From a virus, in IMG/VR virus record IMGVR_UViG_3300043436_002865, positions 1 through 64,000 of that record: 64,000 bases of DNA. One strand, 5' to 3'. Made by a program: the position numbers and the translations under genes. Below, piece after piece: positions 14,468 through 20,945 of this stretch; positions within the stretch are counted from its first letter, which is position 1, and every line of letters starts with the position of its first letter. Under the pieces are notes generated by a model. The model did not search any database. It was not told the origin of the DNA and saw only the letters and a program-made list of their open reading frames with translations.

Positions 14468-14617
14468 ATAAACTTTTGCGCATTAAATAAGGCAGGTGCG
14501 GTATCTGCTAGTTTATGAAACTAGGTGCCCATGCTCCTTTTACAGCGTTGCGCGGGTGCTGCTTCAAACCTATGCCTATGATCACTTGGCGTGTTTGAAC
14601 TTTCCTTACCTTAATTA
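14468..14617 (-). ncRNA. structured RNA candidate A in the tRNA cluster
   Basis: 150 nt without a plausible gene, locally richer in GC than nearby coding DNA. Minus-strand pairings seen by eye include TTCAAAC with GTTTGAA enclosing GCC/GGC, CAGC with GCTG, the perfect hairpin CTAGTTT-CAT-AAACTAG, and GCAG/CTGC. It lies between tRNA-Ser and tRNA-Gln and would be cut from the same precursor. It resembles in position the stable RNAs of unknown function in the T4 tRNA cluster. No known family matched from memory. Confidence 0.5.
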
Positions 14618-14705
14618 TGGCGGTGAGGGTGGGATTCGAACCCACGGTACGTTTCCGTACGCTGGTTTTCTAGACCAGTTCCTTAAACCACTCGGACACC
14701 TAACC
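14618..14705 (-). tRNA. tRNA-Ser (AGA)
   Basis: 88 nt, class II with long variable arm, encoded CCA and discriminator G as in tRNA-Ser. Anticodon arm CTGGT-CTAGAAA-ACCAG reads AGA. Acceptor GGTTAGG/CCTCACC has one mismatch (T4-C69). A34 is unusual. Confidence 0.88.
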
Positions 14706-14712
14706 TAAGTAT

Positions 14713-14997
14713 TTACTTGCTATTTAATTTATTTGTTAAGCTACTAATAGTATTTAGTAGTCTTGTGTTATTACAAGCTAGTGCAAAGTTTTTTACTTGT
14801 AAATTGATAATACTTGATAAGTAAATAATATCACGAGAATCAGCAGGAGTATTCATGTAATTCTTACACACAGCTCCTGCAACTACTTTATATAGATGCT
14901 CTTCGTCTATTTCTAACATTCCAAAGTCGAAGTATTCATCGCCGTCAGCAACTTTTGCCAATTCTACTAATTGGTCTAAAGTAATTTGCTTGTTCAA
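14713..14997 (-). CDS. hypothetical protein, 94 aa
   Basis: Helical, mildly acidic protein (LDQLVELAKVADGDEYFDFGMLEIDEEHLYKVVAG), possibly a small binding or regulatory protein. No motif is visible. It lies between the glycosyltransferase gene and the tRNA-Ser gene, in the same direction, with an AGGAGA site before its start. Confidence 0.65.
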   Translation of the reverse strand: MNKQITLDQLVELAKVADGDEYFDFGMLEIDEEHLYKVVAGAVCKNYMNTPADSRDIIYLSSIINLQVKNFALACNNTRLLNTISSLTNKLNSK

Positions 14998-15013
14998 ATA
15001 TTATCTCCTAATA

Positions 15014-15640
15014 CTACTGAGTAGAATATTTTAAAAAATTCTCTCTGTGTCTTCTGTAGTATAATAATGCTTGATTATGATAAGCTAGTGTAGCACCTCT
15101 TTTACGCATTTGCTGCCACAGATGCCAATCTTCATTAGGTTGATTACCGCTAAATGTTCTAGCTTCATAACCTATTTCTTGACCTAGTTTTGTTCTATAC
15201 AACATAGACCCATGATGAGCTGCTGTTCTAGTCCAATATAAATCACCGTTATTACAACTCACTTCAGGAGCTTCTAAACTAGGAGGCAATTTACCTTTAA
15301 GTTCTCCAGTAACCATTATATCATAAGTAACAATATCTGTAACAGGAGGACTTAAAACTTCTATAGCATCCGACCTAAACCAGTTATCAGCTCCTATAAA
15401 CATAACATATTCAGAGCGCACTCTCATAAGCATATCTTGAAAATTGCTTACAGTACCTAAGTTTTTATCTCTAAAAATATACTCTACTTCAGGGTATAAG
15501 CTAGGCAAATGAGTACAATCGCCAACACCATCATCAACAAACATTATGTGAGCTGGTTGAACAGTCTGACTTAAAATAGACTCAATGCAGTGGGCTGCTA
15601 AATGTCCATACTTATAAGAAGCTACTACTACAGTAATCAT
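15014..15640 (-). CDS. glycosyltransferase family 2
   Basis: 208 aa GT-A fold. N-terminal VVVASYKYGHLAAHCIESILSQT and FVDDGVGD form the nucleotide-sugar binding half. The metal-binding DxD-like position reads FIGADN near residue 82. The C-terminal part ends NEDWHLWQQMRKRG, like the acceptor-side ED motif. It would move a sugar from a nucleotide donor to an unknown acceptor. It follows the PhyH-like oxygenase gene by a 4-nt overlap and is shorter than most family members. Confidence 0.85.
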   Translation of the reverse strand: MITVVVASYKYGHLAAHCIESILSQTVQPAHIMFVDDGVGDCTHLPSLYPEVEYIFRDKNLGTVSNFQDMLMRVRSEYVMFIGADNWFRSDAIEVLSPPVTDIVTYDIMVTGELKGKLPPSLEAPEVSCNNGDLYWTRTAAHHGSMLYRTKLGQEIGYEARTFSGNQPNEDWHLWQQMRKRGATLAYHNQALLYYRRHRENFLKYSTQ

Positions 15641-16359
15641 ACTAATTGACCTATATTTATTTTGGGTACTATTGATCCATTTACTAAATAATCAGGATAC
15701 CCTATTACAGACTTAGCTCTGCAAAACCCATTCATATAAGTCATTCTGTTAGAATTAGAAGTATTTTGTTCGCTTCCATGAACAATATTTACAGACCAAA
15801 TTAGTACATCTCCAGCTTTAGCTTTATATTTAGTGCCAGTTAAATTGTTTCTCTCAAATACTCTTAAGTTAGGGGGAGAAGAAAAATTATCCCACTTATG
15901 AGAGCCTTCAATAAATTCTATTGCCCCGCTGTCTTCTGTTATGTCATCTATAGCAATTATAGTTTGAAAATAGTCTTCTGCTACTGTATCTTTGAAATTA
16001 TTAGATTCTCTAAACATGGAATCTCTATGCCAAGCAAATTGATCTCCATCTCCCGATTCTCTAAAATAAATTTGATTATTAATTTGCTTTACATCATTAC
16101 CTATAAATTGCTTAACTAATTTAATCAATCTACTATCAATTCTAATTGAATTTATATATTCATTAGACAATGCTGGAAAGAAAACTAAAGATCTTTTATT
16201 ATTTTTGTACTCTGCAGGAGCATGATTATATCCAGAATCTGATATATCTTTGTCTACAATAGAATATGCTTCTTTTTTAATATTTAAGCATTCTTCTTTT
16301 GTAAAAACATTAGGAATTAATATAACTCCTTTATCTAAGTATTCTACTATTTTATCCAT
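15637..16359 (-). CDS. phytanoyl-CoA dioxygenase (PhyH)-like oxygenase
   Basis: 240 aa Fe(II)/2OG oxygenase. The motif WHRDSMF (His/Asp pair near residues 113-115), the later HGS (about residue 195) and the Arg of NSNRMTY make the iron and 2-oxoglutarate site, all in PhyH order. PhyH-like proteins hydroxylate small molecules, sugars or bases. Placed between a polysaccharide-deacetylase-like gene and a glycosyltransferase, it may modify a glycan component. Overlaps both neighbours slightly. Confidence 0.85.
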   Translation of the reverse strand: MDKIVEYLDKGVILIPNVFTKEECLNIKKEAYSIVDKDISDSGYNHAPAEYKNNKRSLVFFPALSNEYINSIRIDSRLIKLVKQFIGNDVKQINNQIYFRESGDGDQFAWHRDSMFRESNNFKDTVAEDYFQTIIAIDDITEDSGAIEFIEGSHKWDNFSSPPNLRVFERNNLTGTKYKAKAGDVLIWSVNIVHGSEQNTSNSNRMTYMNGFCRAKSVIGYPDYLVNGSIVPKINIGQLV

Positions 16360-16871
16360 GATATATAGCTCCTATTTATTTTATACTGCCAGTCTTTTGT
16401 AGAAGCATCCCAAGTTCCTTGATGAACGCTCCAAGCACGCTCGTATCCTGCATCTTTTACTGCTTGCACAACAGTATCATTAAATGAGCCATATGGATAA
16501 GCAAAGTATTTACAATCAAAAGGAGCTTTTAGTTCTTGCTCTAATTGTGCAATAGATATTTGGGTTAAGTCGGGATGGCTCCAAGTATGCCAACCTAATT
16601 CAAAGTTATAGAGTTCGCAAAGCTCCTGAACTTGTTCTAGAGTGCAGTAACGTTCTAAAGCAGGTACATATTGTAAATCAAATGAGTTATCTTTACCTAG
16701 ATAATTACCCATAATAAACATAATACCAGATTTGTTGGCTAACACATCTTGATTTTCATATACATTTAAGTATATACCATCAAAACCTATTTCATCTGTG
16801 CAAGCTAGAATTTCTTCTCTAGTATGGTAATTAGAATGTTTATGATTTCCGATATTATGAGCTAACTTCAT
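16347..16871 (-). CDS. polysaccharide deacetylase (NodB-like)
   Basis: 174 aa. The metal-binding motif HTWSH (about residues 99-103) and the FAYPYGSFND motif (about 123-132) are those of carbohydrate esterase family 4 deacetylases, which remove N-acetyl groups from glycans. The first motif normally reads TFDDG; here the matching place reads GFDG, so one of the two aspartates that provide base and metal ligand seems to be missing. The enzyme may be inactive or use altered chemistry. The domain is compact and lacks a signal peptide, so it acts in the cytoplasm. Confidence 0.75.
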   Translation of the reverse strand: MKLAHNIGNHKHSNYHTREEILACTDEIGFDGIYLNVYENQDVLANKSGIMFIMGNYLGKDNSFDLQYVPALERYCTLEQVQELCELYNFELGWHTWSHPDLTQISIAQLEQELKAPFDCKYFAYPYGSFNDTVVQAVKDAGYERAWSVHQGTWDASTKDWQYKINRSYISWIK

Positions 16872-17340
16872 ATACCAATACCTGTTGTCCTAAAATATCT
16901 CGATAATTAAATTCAACAGTCTTCACTAACGTACCGAAGCTAAAAGGCACGAACCATTGTTTGATTCCTGCTACTAAAACTATTTTGCTAGCTGACTCAT
17001 TAATCCAATCTATTATTTGCTTACTGTTGTATTCTTTGTACAAAGTGCCAGTAGTCATAACTAAATCGTATTTGCCTTCAGGACTTAGCACTCTTTGTAC
17101 ATTAGCGGGAAGTCTAGATGCAGCTAAGTCCGATATTTCAATACCATGTATAGTTTTTGCTGCTATATCTTTAGTTATAAAACCTTCGCCACAACCTATA
17201 TCTAGAGCTTTATCAAAAGGGCCAAATTCTTCTATAATGCTTAATAGCACTTGTTTTCTATATTCATCATCTGGATTACCTTTGTAACCCCACGGATCGC
17301 TGTTTTTATAGAACTCTTCAAGCCATTCTTTGTGTGACAT
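16855..17340 (-). CDS. SAM-dependent methyltransferase
   Basis: 161 aa Rossmann methyltransferase. Motif I ALDIGCGEGFIT (about residues 45-56) binds S-adenosylmethionine, followed by GIEISD, the acidic residue for the ribose. The beginning DPWGYKGNPDDEYRKQ is typical of NodS-like sugar N-methyltransferases. Neighbouring deacetylase and glycosyltransferases make a sugar amine a reasonable guess for the acceptor: deacetylation followed by N-methylation is the NodB-NodS order. That is inference only. Confidence 0.82.
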   Translation of the reverse strand: MSHKEWLEEFYKNSDPWGYKGNPDDEYRKQVLLSIIEEFGPFDKALDIGCGEGFITKDIAAKTIHGIEISDLAASRLPANVQRVLSPEGKYDLVMTTGTLYKEYNSKQIIDWINESASKIVLVAGIKQWFVPFSFGTLVKTVEFNYRDILGQQVLVYEVSS

Positions 17341-17356
17341 AATTCCTCAATATAGT

Positions 17357-17441
17357 TGGTGCGGGTAGAGGGACTTGAACCCCCACGCCTTGCGGCGCTA
17401 GAACCTAAATCTAGTGCGTCTGCCAATTTCGCCATACCCGC
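17357..17441 (-). tRNA. tRNA-Leu (UAG)
   Basis: 85 nt class II tRNA with encoded CCA, discriminator A, acceptor GCGGGTA/TACCCGC. Anticodon arm CTAGA-TTTAGGT-TCTAG reads UAG, for CUA codons. Confidence 0.95.
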
Positions 17442-17654
17442 ATAAGCGCTCGTCTCTCCGAGCTGTCACACCGATCCATAGAGCCGGAGCCAAGGATCAC
17501 TTCACGCTAGTGTAACGTGGGTTAGACTCATATCACGTACTATCCACAAATTAATAACTGGATGGTCTGTGGACCTCGATGATACTATCATAACCGCATG
17601 AACATGTAAGTTACCTTACTTGCTTGGTTGCAGTATCCATCCAAATAGTATATA
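17442..17654 (-). ncRNA. structured RNA candidate B
   Basis: 213 nt with no credible gene, clearly more GC-rich than flanking genes. Minus-strand hairpins seen by eye: GTAAG-GTAA-CTTAC, ATGAT-AGT-ATCAT, GGTC-CACA-GACC, ACGTG...CACGT, GATCC...GGATC and GCTCG-GAGAGA-CGAGC. Long-range pairings GGATGG/CCATCC and TCCACA/TGTGGA are also possible. It lies between a protein gene and tRNA-Leu, immediately 5' of the tRNA. The density of complementary segments suggests a folded, processed RNA. Confidence 0.55.
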
Positions 17655-18116
17655 TCAGCTTTCAATCCAAGTCTTTACTTTTTCGCAGTGAGCCTTCCAA
17701 GGTTCTGCGTCGTACTCATAACGCTTACGCTCGTTGTTCCACTTCTTGCTCAGTTTATCAGCAGCAGGTCCATACTTGTTTATCATCTCGCAAACACGAG
17801 GAAGTATATGAGCACGAAGTACAGATGTATCATTGCACTTATTCTCAACAGACTTATATGATTTGCCAGCGAGATAAGCACGAGCAAGGAAGGTAGCACG
17901 ATTCTCGTTACGAACATCCCAACGACGATGGCGATTGAGCGAATTATAACTAATAAACGCTTTATCATGCCAGCGTGGGTATATGTCGTTGTGTCCAGCT
18001 TCTCTATATTTGCTGAGAGACCACTGATGCTGCTTGAGTAGCTTGCGCTCTTCAAAACGAATGATACGAGCTTCTTCTGAAAGGTGCTTTGATTTGATTT
18101 TTAGTTCTATAGACAT
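17655..18116 (-). CDS. hypothetical protein, 153 aa
   Basis: Very basic, helical protein rich in Arg, Lys, His and Trp (RFEERKLLKQHQWSLSKYREAGH, YPRWHDKAFISYNSLNRHRRW). Basic aromatic composition suggests RNA or DNA binding; it is flanked on both sides by the structured RNA regions B and C and has its own promoter at 18138-18166. A role with those RNAs is an attractive but untested idea. No family recognised. Confidence 0.7.
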   Translation of the reverse strand: MSIELKIKSKHLSEEARIIRFEERKLLKQHQWSLSKYREAGHNDIYPRWHDKAFISYNSLNRHRRWDVRNENRATFLARAYLAGKSYKSVENKCNDTSVLRAHILPRVCEMINKYGPAADKLSKKWNNERKRYEYDAEPWKAHCEKVKTWIES

Positions 18117-18137
18117 TATTTTCTCCTTGATTAAGTT

Positions 18138-18166
18138 AATATAAATTATAATTAAGCTGTAATCAA
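18138..18166 (-). promoter_or_regulatory. sigma-70-like promoter
   Basis: Minus strand TTGATT (18161-18166), 17-bp spacer, TATATT (18138-18143), just upstream of the basic 153-aa gene and of RNA region B. Confidence 0.6.
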
Positions 18167-18229
18167 GGTTAAGGTGGCTTTTTTATCTACGAATGAAACT
18201 CTTTCATTTGTAAGTCTCCCTCTTTTTGT

Positions 18230-18304
18230 TGGTGGTCCTAACAGGAATTGAACCTGCATTTCAGCGTTTTAGAGGCGCGTGCATAGCCATCATGCTCTAG
18301 GACC
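18230..18304 (-). tRNA. tRNA-like gene, anticodon CUA (possible amber suppressor)
   Basis: 75 nt, encoded CCA, discriminator A, perfect acceptor GGTCCTA/TAGGACC, D arm GCAT-GATGGCT-ATGC, T arm GCAGG-TTCAATT-CCTGT. The anticodon loop C-T-CTA-A-A reads CUA, complementary to UAG. The anticodon stem has only three good pairs, with mismatches at 27-43 and 31-39, so function is uncertain. UAG is a rare stop in this window. Confidence 0.65.
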
Positions 18305-18647
18305 AGATTTATACAGGATCATCTTTTTGCTACATCCAAGCTTTTTTAGTTGCTGAACTGATCCTAAAATACGGGATGCCCTATAGCCACCGCTACGCAG
18401 AAACTATTTTATTTCTTTTCACACCGACATCCAATGTGAAGATAGACTATTACTAATTTCGAGTTAATTCTCGATCAGATAGATTTACAACAGCCTAAGT
18501 CCTCTATCTTATCATCCTGATACAGGATGAATAAAACTAATACGGTTTTTATCTACATCTTACCCTTGGGCTAACTTTCATACCGCAACTTAATCGAGCC
18601 AAGCAGCTTGCCAGTAGTAGACCGGACTTAACCGAAAACCGGTAAAT
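18305..18647 (-). ncRNA. structured RNA candidate C
   Basis: 343 nt without a plausible gene, the longest such gap in the window. Minus-strand elements seen by eye: ACCGG...CCGGT, the perfect hairpin TCATCCTG-TAT-CAGGATGA, TCGAG-AATTAA-CTCGA nested in GATAGA/TCTATC, TTCACA...TGTGAA, and a 7-bp closing pair AGGATCA/TGATCCT at the 3' end. It lies between tRNA-Gly and the CUA tRNA and is probably processed from the same transcript. Size and position recall large ornate phage RNAs found beside tRNAs, but I could not match a known family. Confidence 0.6.
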
Positions 18648-18722
18648 TGGAGCGGGTGAAGGGGATCGGACCCTCGACATTCTGCTTGGAAGGCAGACGC
18701 TCTACCACTGAGCTACACCCGC
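18648..18722 (-). tRNA. tRNA-Gly (UCC)
   Basis: 75 nt, encoded CCA, discriminator U as in bacterial tRNA-Gly, acceptor GCGGGTG/CACCCGC. Anticodon arm TCTGC-CTTCCAA-GCAGA. Confidence 0.95.
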
Positions 18723-18728
18723 GTATTA

Positions 18729-18803
18729 TGGTGCGGAATGAGAGATTCGAACTCCCGACAATCTCGGTGTAAACGAGGGGCTCTACCACTGAGCTAATTC
18801 CGC
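18729..18803 (-). tRNA. tRNA-Val (UAC)
   Basis: 75 nt, encoded CCA, discriminator A, acceptor GCGGAAT/ATTCCGC. Anticodon loop TTTACAC gives UAC. Confidence 0.94.
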
Positions 18804-18808
18804 ATTAT

Positions 18809-18979
18809 TCAATAACTTGTATTTAACCAGGAAGCTAAGTATAACATACGTTCTTCTGGCGTTTTAGTTGGTTCAATACCTAAATCTTCAGGATCTTCAC
18901 CTACAATAATAGCATAATAATTCTTAAAAGCTTGTTCTAGTTGAGCCAATGCTTTTTGTTCTTTTACTAAAAGAGCCAT
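18809..18979 (-). CDS. hypothetical protein, 56 aa
   Basis: Short reading frame starting MALLVKEQKALAQLEQAFKNYY and ending WLNTSY. It is a helical acidic-tailed protein with AGGA 8 nt before the ATG. It fits tightly between tRNA-Ser and tRNA-Val. No homologue recognised. Confidence 0.55.
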   Translation of the reverse strand: MALLVKEQKALAQLEQAFKNYYAIIVGEDPEDLGIEPTKTPEERMLYLASWLNTSY

Positions 18980-18996
18980 AAACTATATCCTAATAA

Positions 18997-19088
18997 TGGC
19001 GGTGAGACAGGGATTCGAACCCTGGGTACCATTTTACTGGTACGACGGTTTAGCAAACCGCTCCTTTCGGCCTCTCAGGCACCTCACC
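18997..19088 (-). tRNA. tRNA-Ser (GCU)
   Basis: 92 nt class II tRNA, encoded CCA, discriminator G. Anticodon arm GCGGT-TTGCTAA-ACCGT. Long variable arm present. Confidence 0.95.
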
Positions 19089-19098
19089 AATACTATTT

Positions 19099-19127
19099 AT
19101 AATAACAAATAACAATTAAACTAGCAA
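19099..19127 (-). promoter_or_regulatory. sigma-70-like promoter of the distal tRNA block
   Basis: Minus strand TTGCTA (19122-19127), 17-bp spacer, TATTAT (19099-19104), placed to start transcription at about 19092, a few bases before tRNA-Ser. Confidence 0.7.
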
Positions 19128-19135
19128 GCTAATTT

Positions 19136-19657
19136 TTAATTTGAGTATATCCAATTATTCCAACTATCATGCTTTATAGCATAGAAAGGTAACTTCTTAC
19201 GTTTTTCTACTAATTCAAAATAGCTAGGTTGATAAGGAGCATATCTTGGTTTAATTTTTGTTTTATTGCTTTTTTTATGATTACAAGGACCACATGCAGT
19301 AGCAATATTAGTCCAATTTGTTTTACCACCTAGAGATAGCGGTAACACATGATCCATTGTAGCAGTTTTATTGCTTAGTTGAGAATTACAATATAAACAC
19401 TTATACTCATCTCGTAAGTACACATTACTTCTAGAAAATCTAACTGACGTTTTACGCTTTAAATAATCTTTAAGCATAATAACTGCAGGAACACGAGTTT
19501 CCCAATTGGCTGAATGCACAACCCAATCATCATACCATTCTAATACATCACATTTGTCGTGATACATATATAGAATAGCTTCTCGCCAGCTCACTGCGCT
19601 CAAAGGCACTACACTAACTGGTAGTCCATCGGCATTTAAAACTAAAGTATCAGACAT
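19136..19657 (-). CDS. HNH endonuclease
   Basis: 173 aa. The HNH core lies at about residues 82-125: YKCLYC, then TMDHVLPLSLGGKTNWTNIATACGPCNHKKSN. The two CxxC pairs hold structural zinc and the DH of MDHV is the catalytic position. The family includes homing nucleases and McrA-like enzymes. The first 80 residues, with VLNADGLPVSVVPLSAVSWREAILYMYHDK, are typical of stand-alone phage and bacterial HNH proteins. Location inside the tRNA cluster is a common site for mobile nuclease genes, but no intron is evident. Confidence 0.9.
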   Translation of the reverse strand: MSDTLVLNADGLPVSVVPLSAVSWREAILYMYHDKCDVLEWYDDWVVHSANWETRVPAVIMLKDYLKRKTSVRFSRSNVYLRDEYKCLYCNSQLSNKTATMDHVLPLSLGGKTNWTNIATACGPCNHKKSNKTKIKPRYAPYQPSYFELVEKRKKLPFYAIKHDSWNNWIYSN

Positions 19658-19830
19658 TATTTATTTCCTGTGTGTCTCTTTTTTACTCTTATAGCCGCTG
19701 CATAATGATCTGGACTCAATACTGATAGCATACTTAAACAAATTTGTTCTTCTTTAGAGTTGCGTGCTATTACAGCTTTAGCAAATCTTTTTAAATAACT
19801 GTCGAGTATGGGTTGTAATACTGATTTCAC
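19657..19830 (-). CDS. hypothetical protein, 57 aa (GTG start)
   Basis: Reading frame starting with GTG and ending in a TAATG overlap with the HNH gene, which supports it being real. Basic helical protein (YLKRFAKAVIARNSKEEQICLSMLS, then AAAIRVKKRHTGNK). AGAG lies about 8 nt before the GTG. Function unknown. Confidence 0.5.
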   Translation of the reverse strand: MKSVLQPILDSYLKRFAKAVIARNSKEEQICLSMLSVLSPDHYAAAIRVKKRHTGNK

Positions 19831-19851
19831 TACTAATCTCTTTAATAGGCG

Positions 19852-20277
19852 CTATATAACTTGGTAAACTACTAGACCCAAGGATCGCCACATTTCCACG
19901 GAGTACGGGTTATCTTCGTACACGGCTACTGGATTATAACCTTTTTCTTTAATTCTTTCAATCATAATTCGTTTGACTTCCGCATTTTTTACATAACCGT
20001 CTTGCGGTTGTCTCATGAATAAATCGTGTGCGGGTACATTATGTTTCTCTAACCATTGTACAGTTAGGTTTCTGTATTGCTCTGGACGACCCGTACACAA
20101 AATAATATTGTGACCATCATTGTACAGAGCTTCTAGAACTGCTACTGAGGGCGGTATAGTAGGATCATTAACCAGCTCTTTATAGTGACTATCCCAATCT
20201 TTGCGCTCTTGATTTAAGTAGTGAGAACGGTGATTATCGTTACTTATAGTGCTGTCAATATCAAAAATAAAATCCAT
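19852..20277 (-). CDS. HAD phosphatase, polynucleotide 3'-phosphatase-like
   Basis: 141 aa. HAD motif I is FDIDSTISND (nucleophile Asp and acid Asp at residues 6 and 8), motif II is LCTGR, and motif IV is VYEDNPYSVEMW. The layout matches the phosphatase half of T4-type polynucleotide kinase-phosphatase, which removes 3' phosphates at nicks in RNA or DNA. No kinase domain is attached. Its place in the tRNA cluster would suit tRNA repair, though a nucleotide phosphatase is also possible. Confidence 0.8.
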   Translation of the reverse strand: MDFIFDIDSTISNDNHRSHYLNQERKDWDSHYKELVNDPTIPPSVAVLEALYNDGHNIILCTGRPEQYRNLTVQWLEKHNVPAHDLFMRQPQDGYVKNAEVKRIMIERIKEKGYNPVAVYEDNPYSVEMWRSLGLVVYQVI

Positions 20278-20304
20278 TAATTACTCTTAAAAGTTTATTG
20301 TTTA

Positions 20305-20381
20305 TGGTGCCCCAACACGGATTCGAACCGCGGACCTACCGCTTACAAGGCGGTTGCTCTGGCCAGCTGAGCTATTAGGGC
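20305..20381 (-). tRNA. tRNA-Thr (UGU)
   Basis: 77 nt, encoded CCA, discriminator A, acceptor GCCCTAA/TTGGGGC. Anticodon arm ACCGC-CTTGTAA-GCGGT. Confidence 0.95.
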
Positions 20382-20386
20382 ATTAT

Positions 20387-20477
20387 TGGTAGAAGTGGGT
20401 GGATTCGAACCACCTCAAAGGCGCTAATCTGGCGCAAAGAGCTTATAAGACTCCTCTGACTACCAAGTCTCACTTCC
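20387..20477 (-). tRNA. class II tRNA with anticodon UAU, isotype unclear
   Basis: 91 nt, encoded CCA, discriminator A. Acceptor GGAAGTG/CACTTCT, T arm GGTGG-TTCGAAT-CCACC. Anticodon arm GGAGT-CTTATAA-GCTCT reads UAU (Ile AUA codon), yet there is a long variable arm with a GCGC/GCGC stem, a feature of Leu, Ser and Tyr tRNAs. The D arm is atypical. Confidence 0.75.
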
Positions 20478-20478
20478 A

Positions 20479-20619
20479 TTATTTCTTAGTCAAATATTCT
20501 ATTCTAGCTTTTAGCCATGCTAGTACTTCATAAGGAGTAGTAGAATCCAAATTAGCACGGGATAGTGCTGTCATTAACCCATTTAATTCAGAATAATCAA
20601 TACTACTTTTCTTACTCAT
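20479..20619 (-). CDS. hypothetical protein, 46 aa
   Basis: Small reading frame MSKKSSIDYSELNGLM ending IEYLTKK. Helical, with a promoter (20644-20672) just upstream. It stops one base before the next tRNA. Function unknown. Confidence 0.55.
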   Translation of the reverse strand: MSKKSSIDYSELNGLMTALSRANLDSTTPYEVLAWLKARIEYLTKK

Positions 20620-20643
20620 ACAAAATCTCTATTCTATATTAAT

Positions 20644-20672
20644 ATAATAGTATATAACTCATCGATAGTCAA
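20644..20672 (-). promoter_or_regulatory. sigma-70-like promoter within the tRNA cluster
   Basis: Minus strand TTGACT (20667-20672), 17-bp spacer, TATTAT (20644-20649). It would transcribe the 46-aa gene and the tRNAs below it. Confidence 0.75.
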
Positions 20673-20694
20673 GCTATATTTTGTTTTTAGTTAT

Positions 20695-20771
20695 TGGTCC
20701 GGGTGGCAGGATTTGAACCCACGACATCTTGCTCCCAAAGCAAGCGCTCTACCAAACTGAGCTACACCCGG
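20695..20771 (-). tRNA. tRNA-Pro (UGG)
   Basis: 77 nt, encoded CCA, discriminator A, acceptor CCGGGTG/CACCCGG. Anticodon loop TTTGGGA gives UGG. Confidence 0.95.
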
Positions 20772-20776
20772 ATATA

Positions 20777-20929
20777 TTATTTGTTTTCAGGTTTGACTAA
20801 ACTTTCTTTACTGAAAGATCTCCAGCCATAGATACCTGCTTTTTGTGCCTTTTTAGGAGTAGCAGATTTGTAAAAAGGATTCTTGCACTCTTGTTCTGTA
20901 GCATAATAGTTAGAAGGCCATTTTTTCAT
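20777..20929 (-). CDS. hypothetical protein, 50 aa
   Basis: Reading frame starting MKKWPSNYYATEQEC, basic and aromatic, with the string YKSATPKKAQKAGIYGWRSF. It fills the gap between tRNA-Leu-like and tRNA-Pro genes. A TAAG site before the ATG is weak. No family known to me. Confidence 0.5.
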   Translation of the reverse strand: MKKWPSNYYATEQECKNPFYKSATPKKAQKAGIYGWRSFSKESLVKPENK

Positions 20930-20945
20930 ATCTTACTCCATTTAT

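Noticed and set aside
14496-14708. Plus-strand frame of 70 codons ending GGEGGIRTHGTFPYAG
   Set aside because: It is the antisense of tRNA-Ser and region A; the GEGGIRTHG string is a well-known false translation of tRNA genes.
17241-17435. Minus-strand frame MAKLADALDLGSSAARRGG
   Set aside because: A classic spurious translation of a tRNA-Leu gene; it coincides with the tRNA at 17357-17441.
18185-18210. Six-codon frame MKEFHS with a good ribosome site just after the CUA tRNA
   Set aside because: Too short to support; the ATGAAA-GAG-TTTCAT hairpin in the same bases is a simpler explanation.
18230-18647. tmRNA: tRNA-like part plus 340 nt of structured RNA
   Set aside because: The tRNA at 18230-18304 has both halves of its acceptor stem adjacent and an anticodon arm, unlike tmRNA; no tag-peptide frame ending at a structured stop was recognised.
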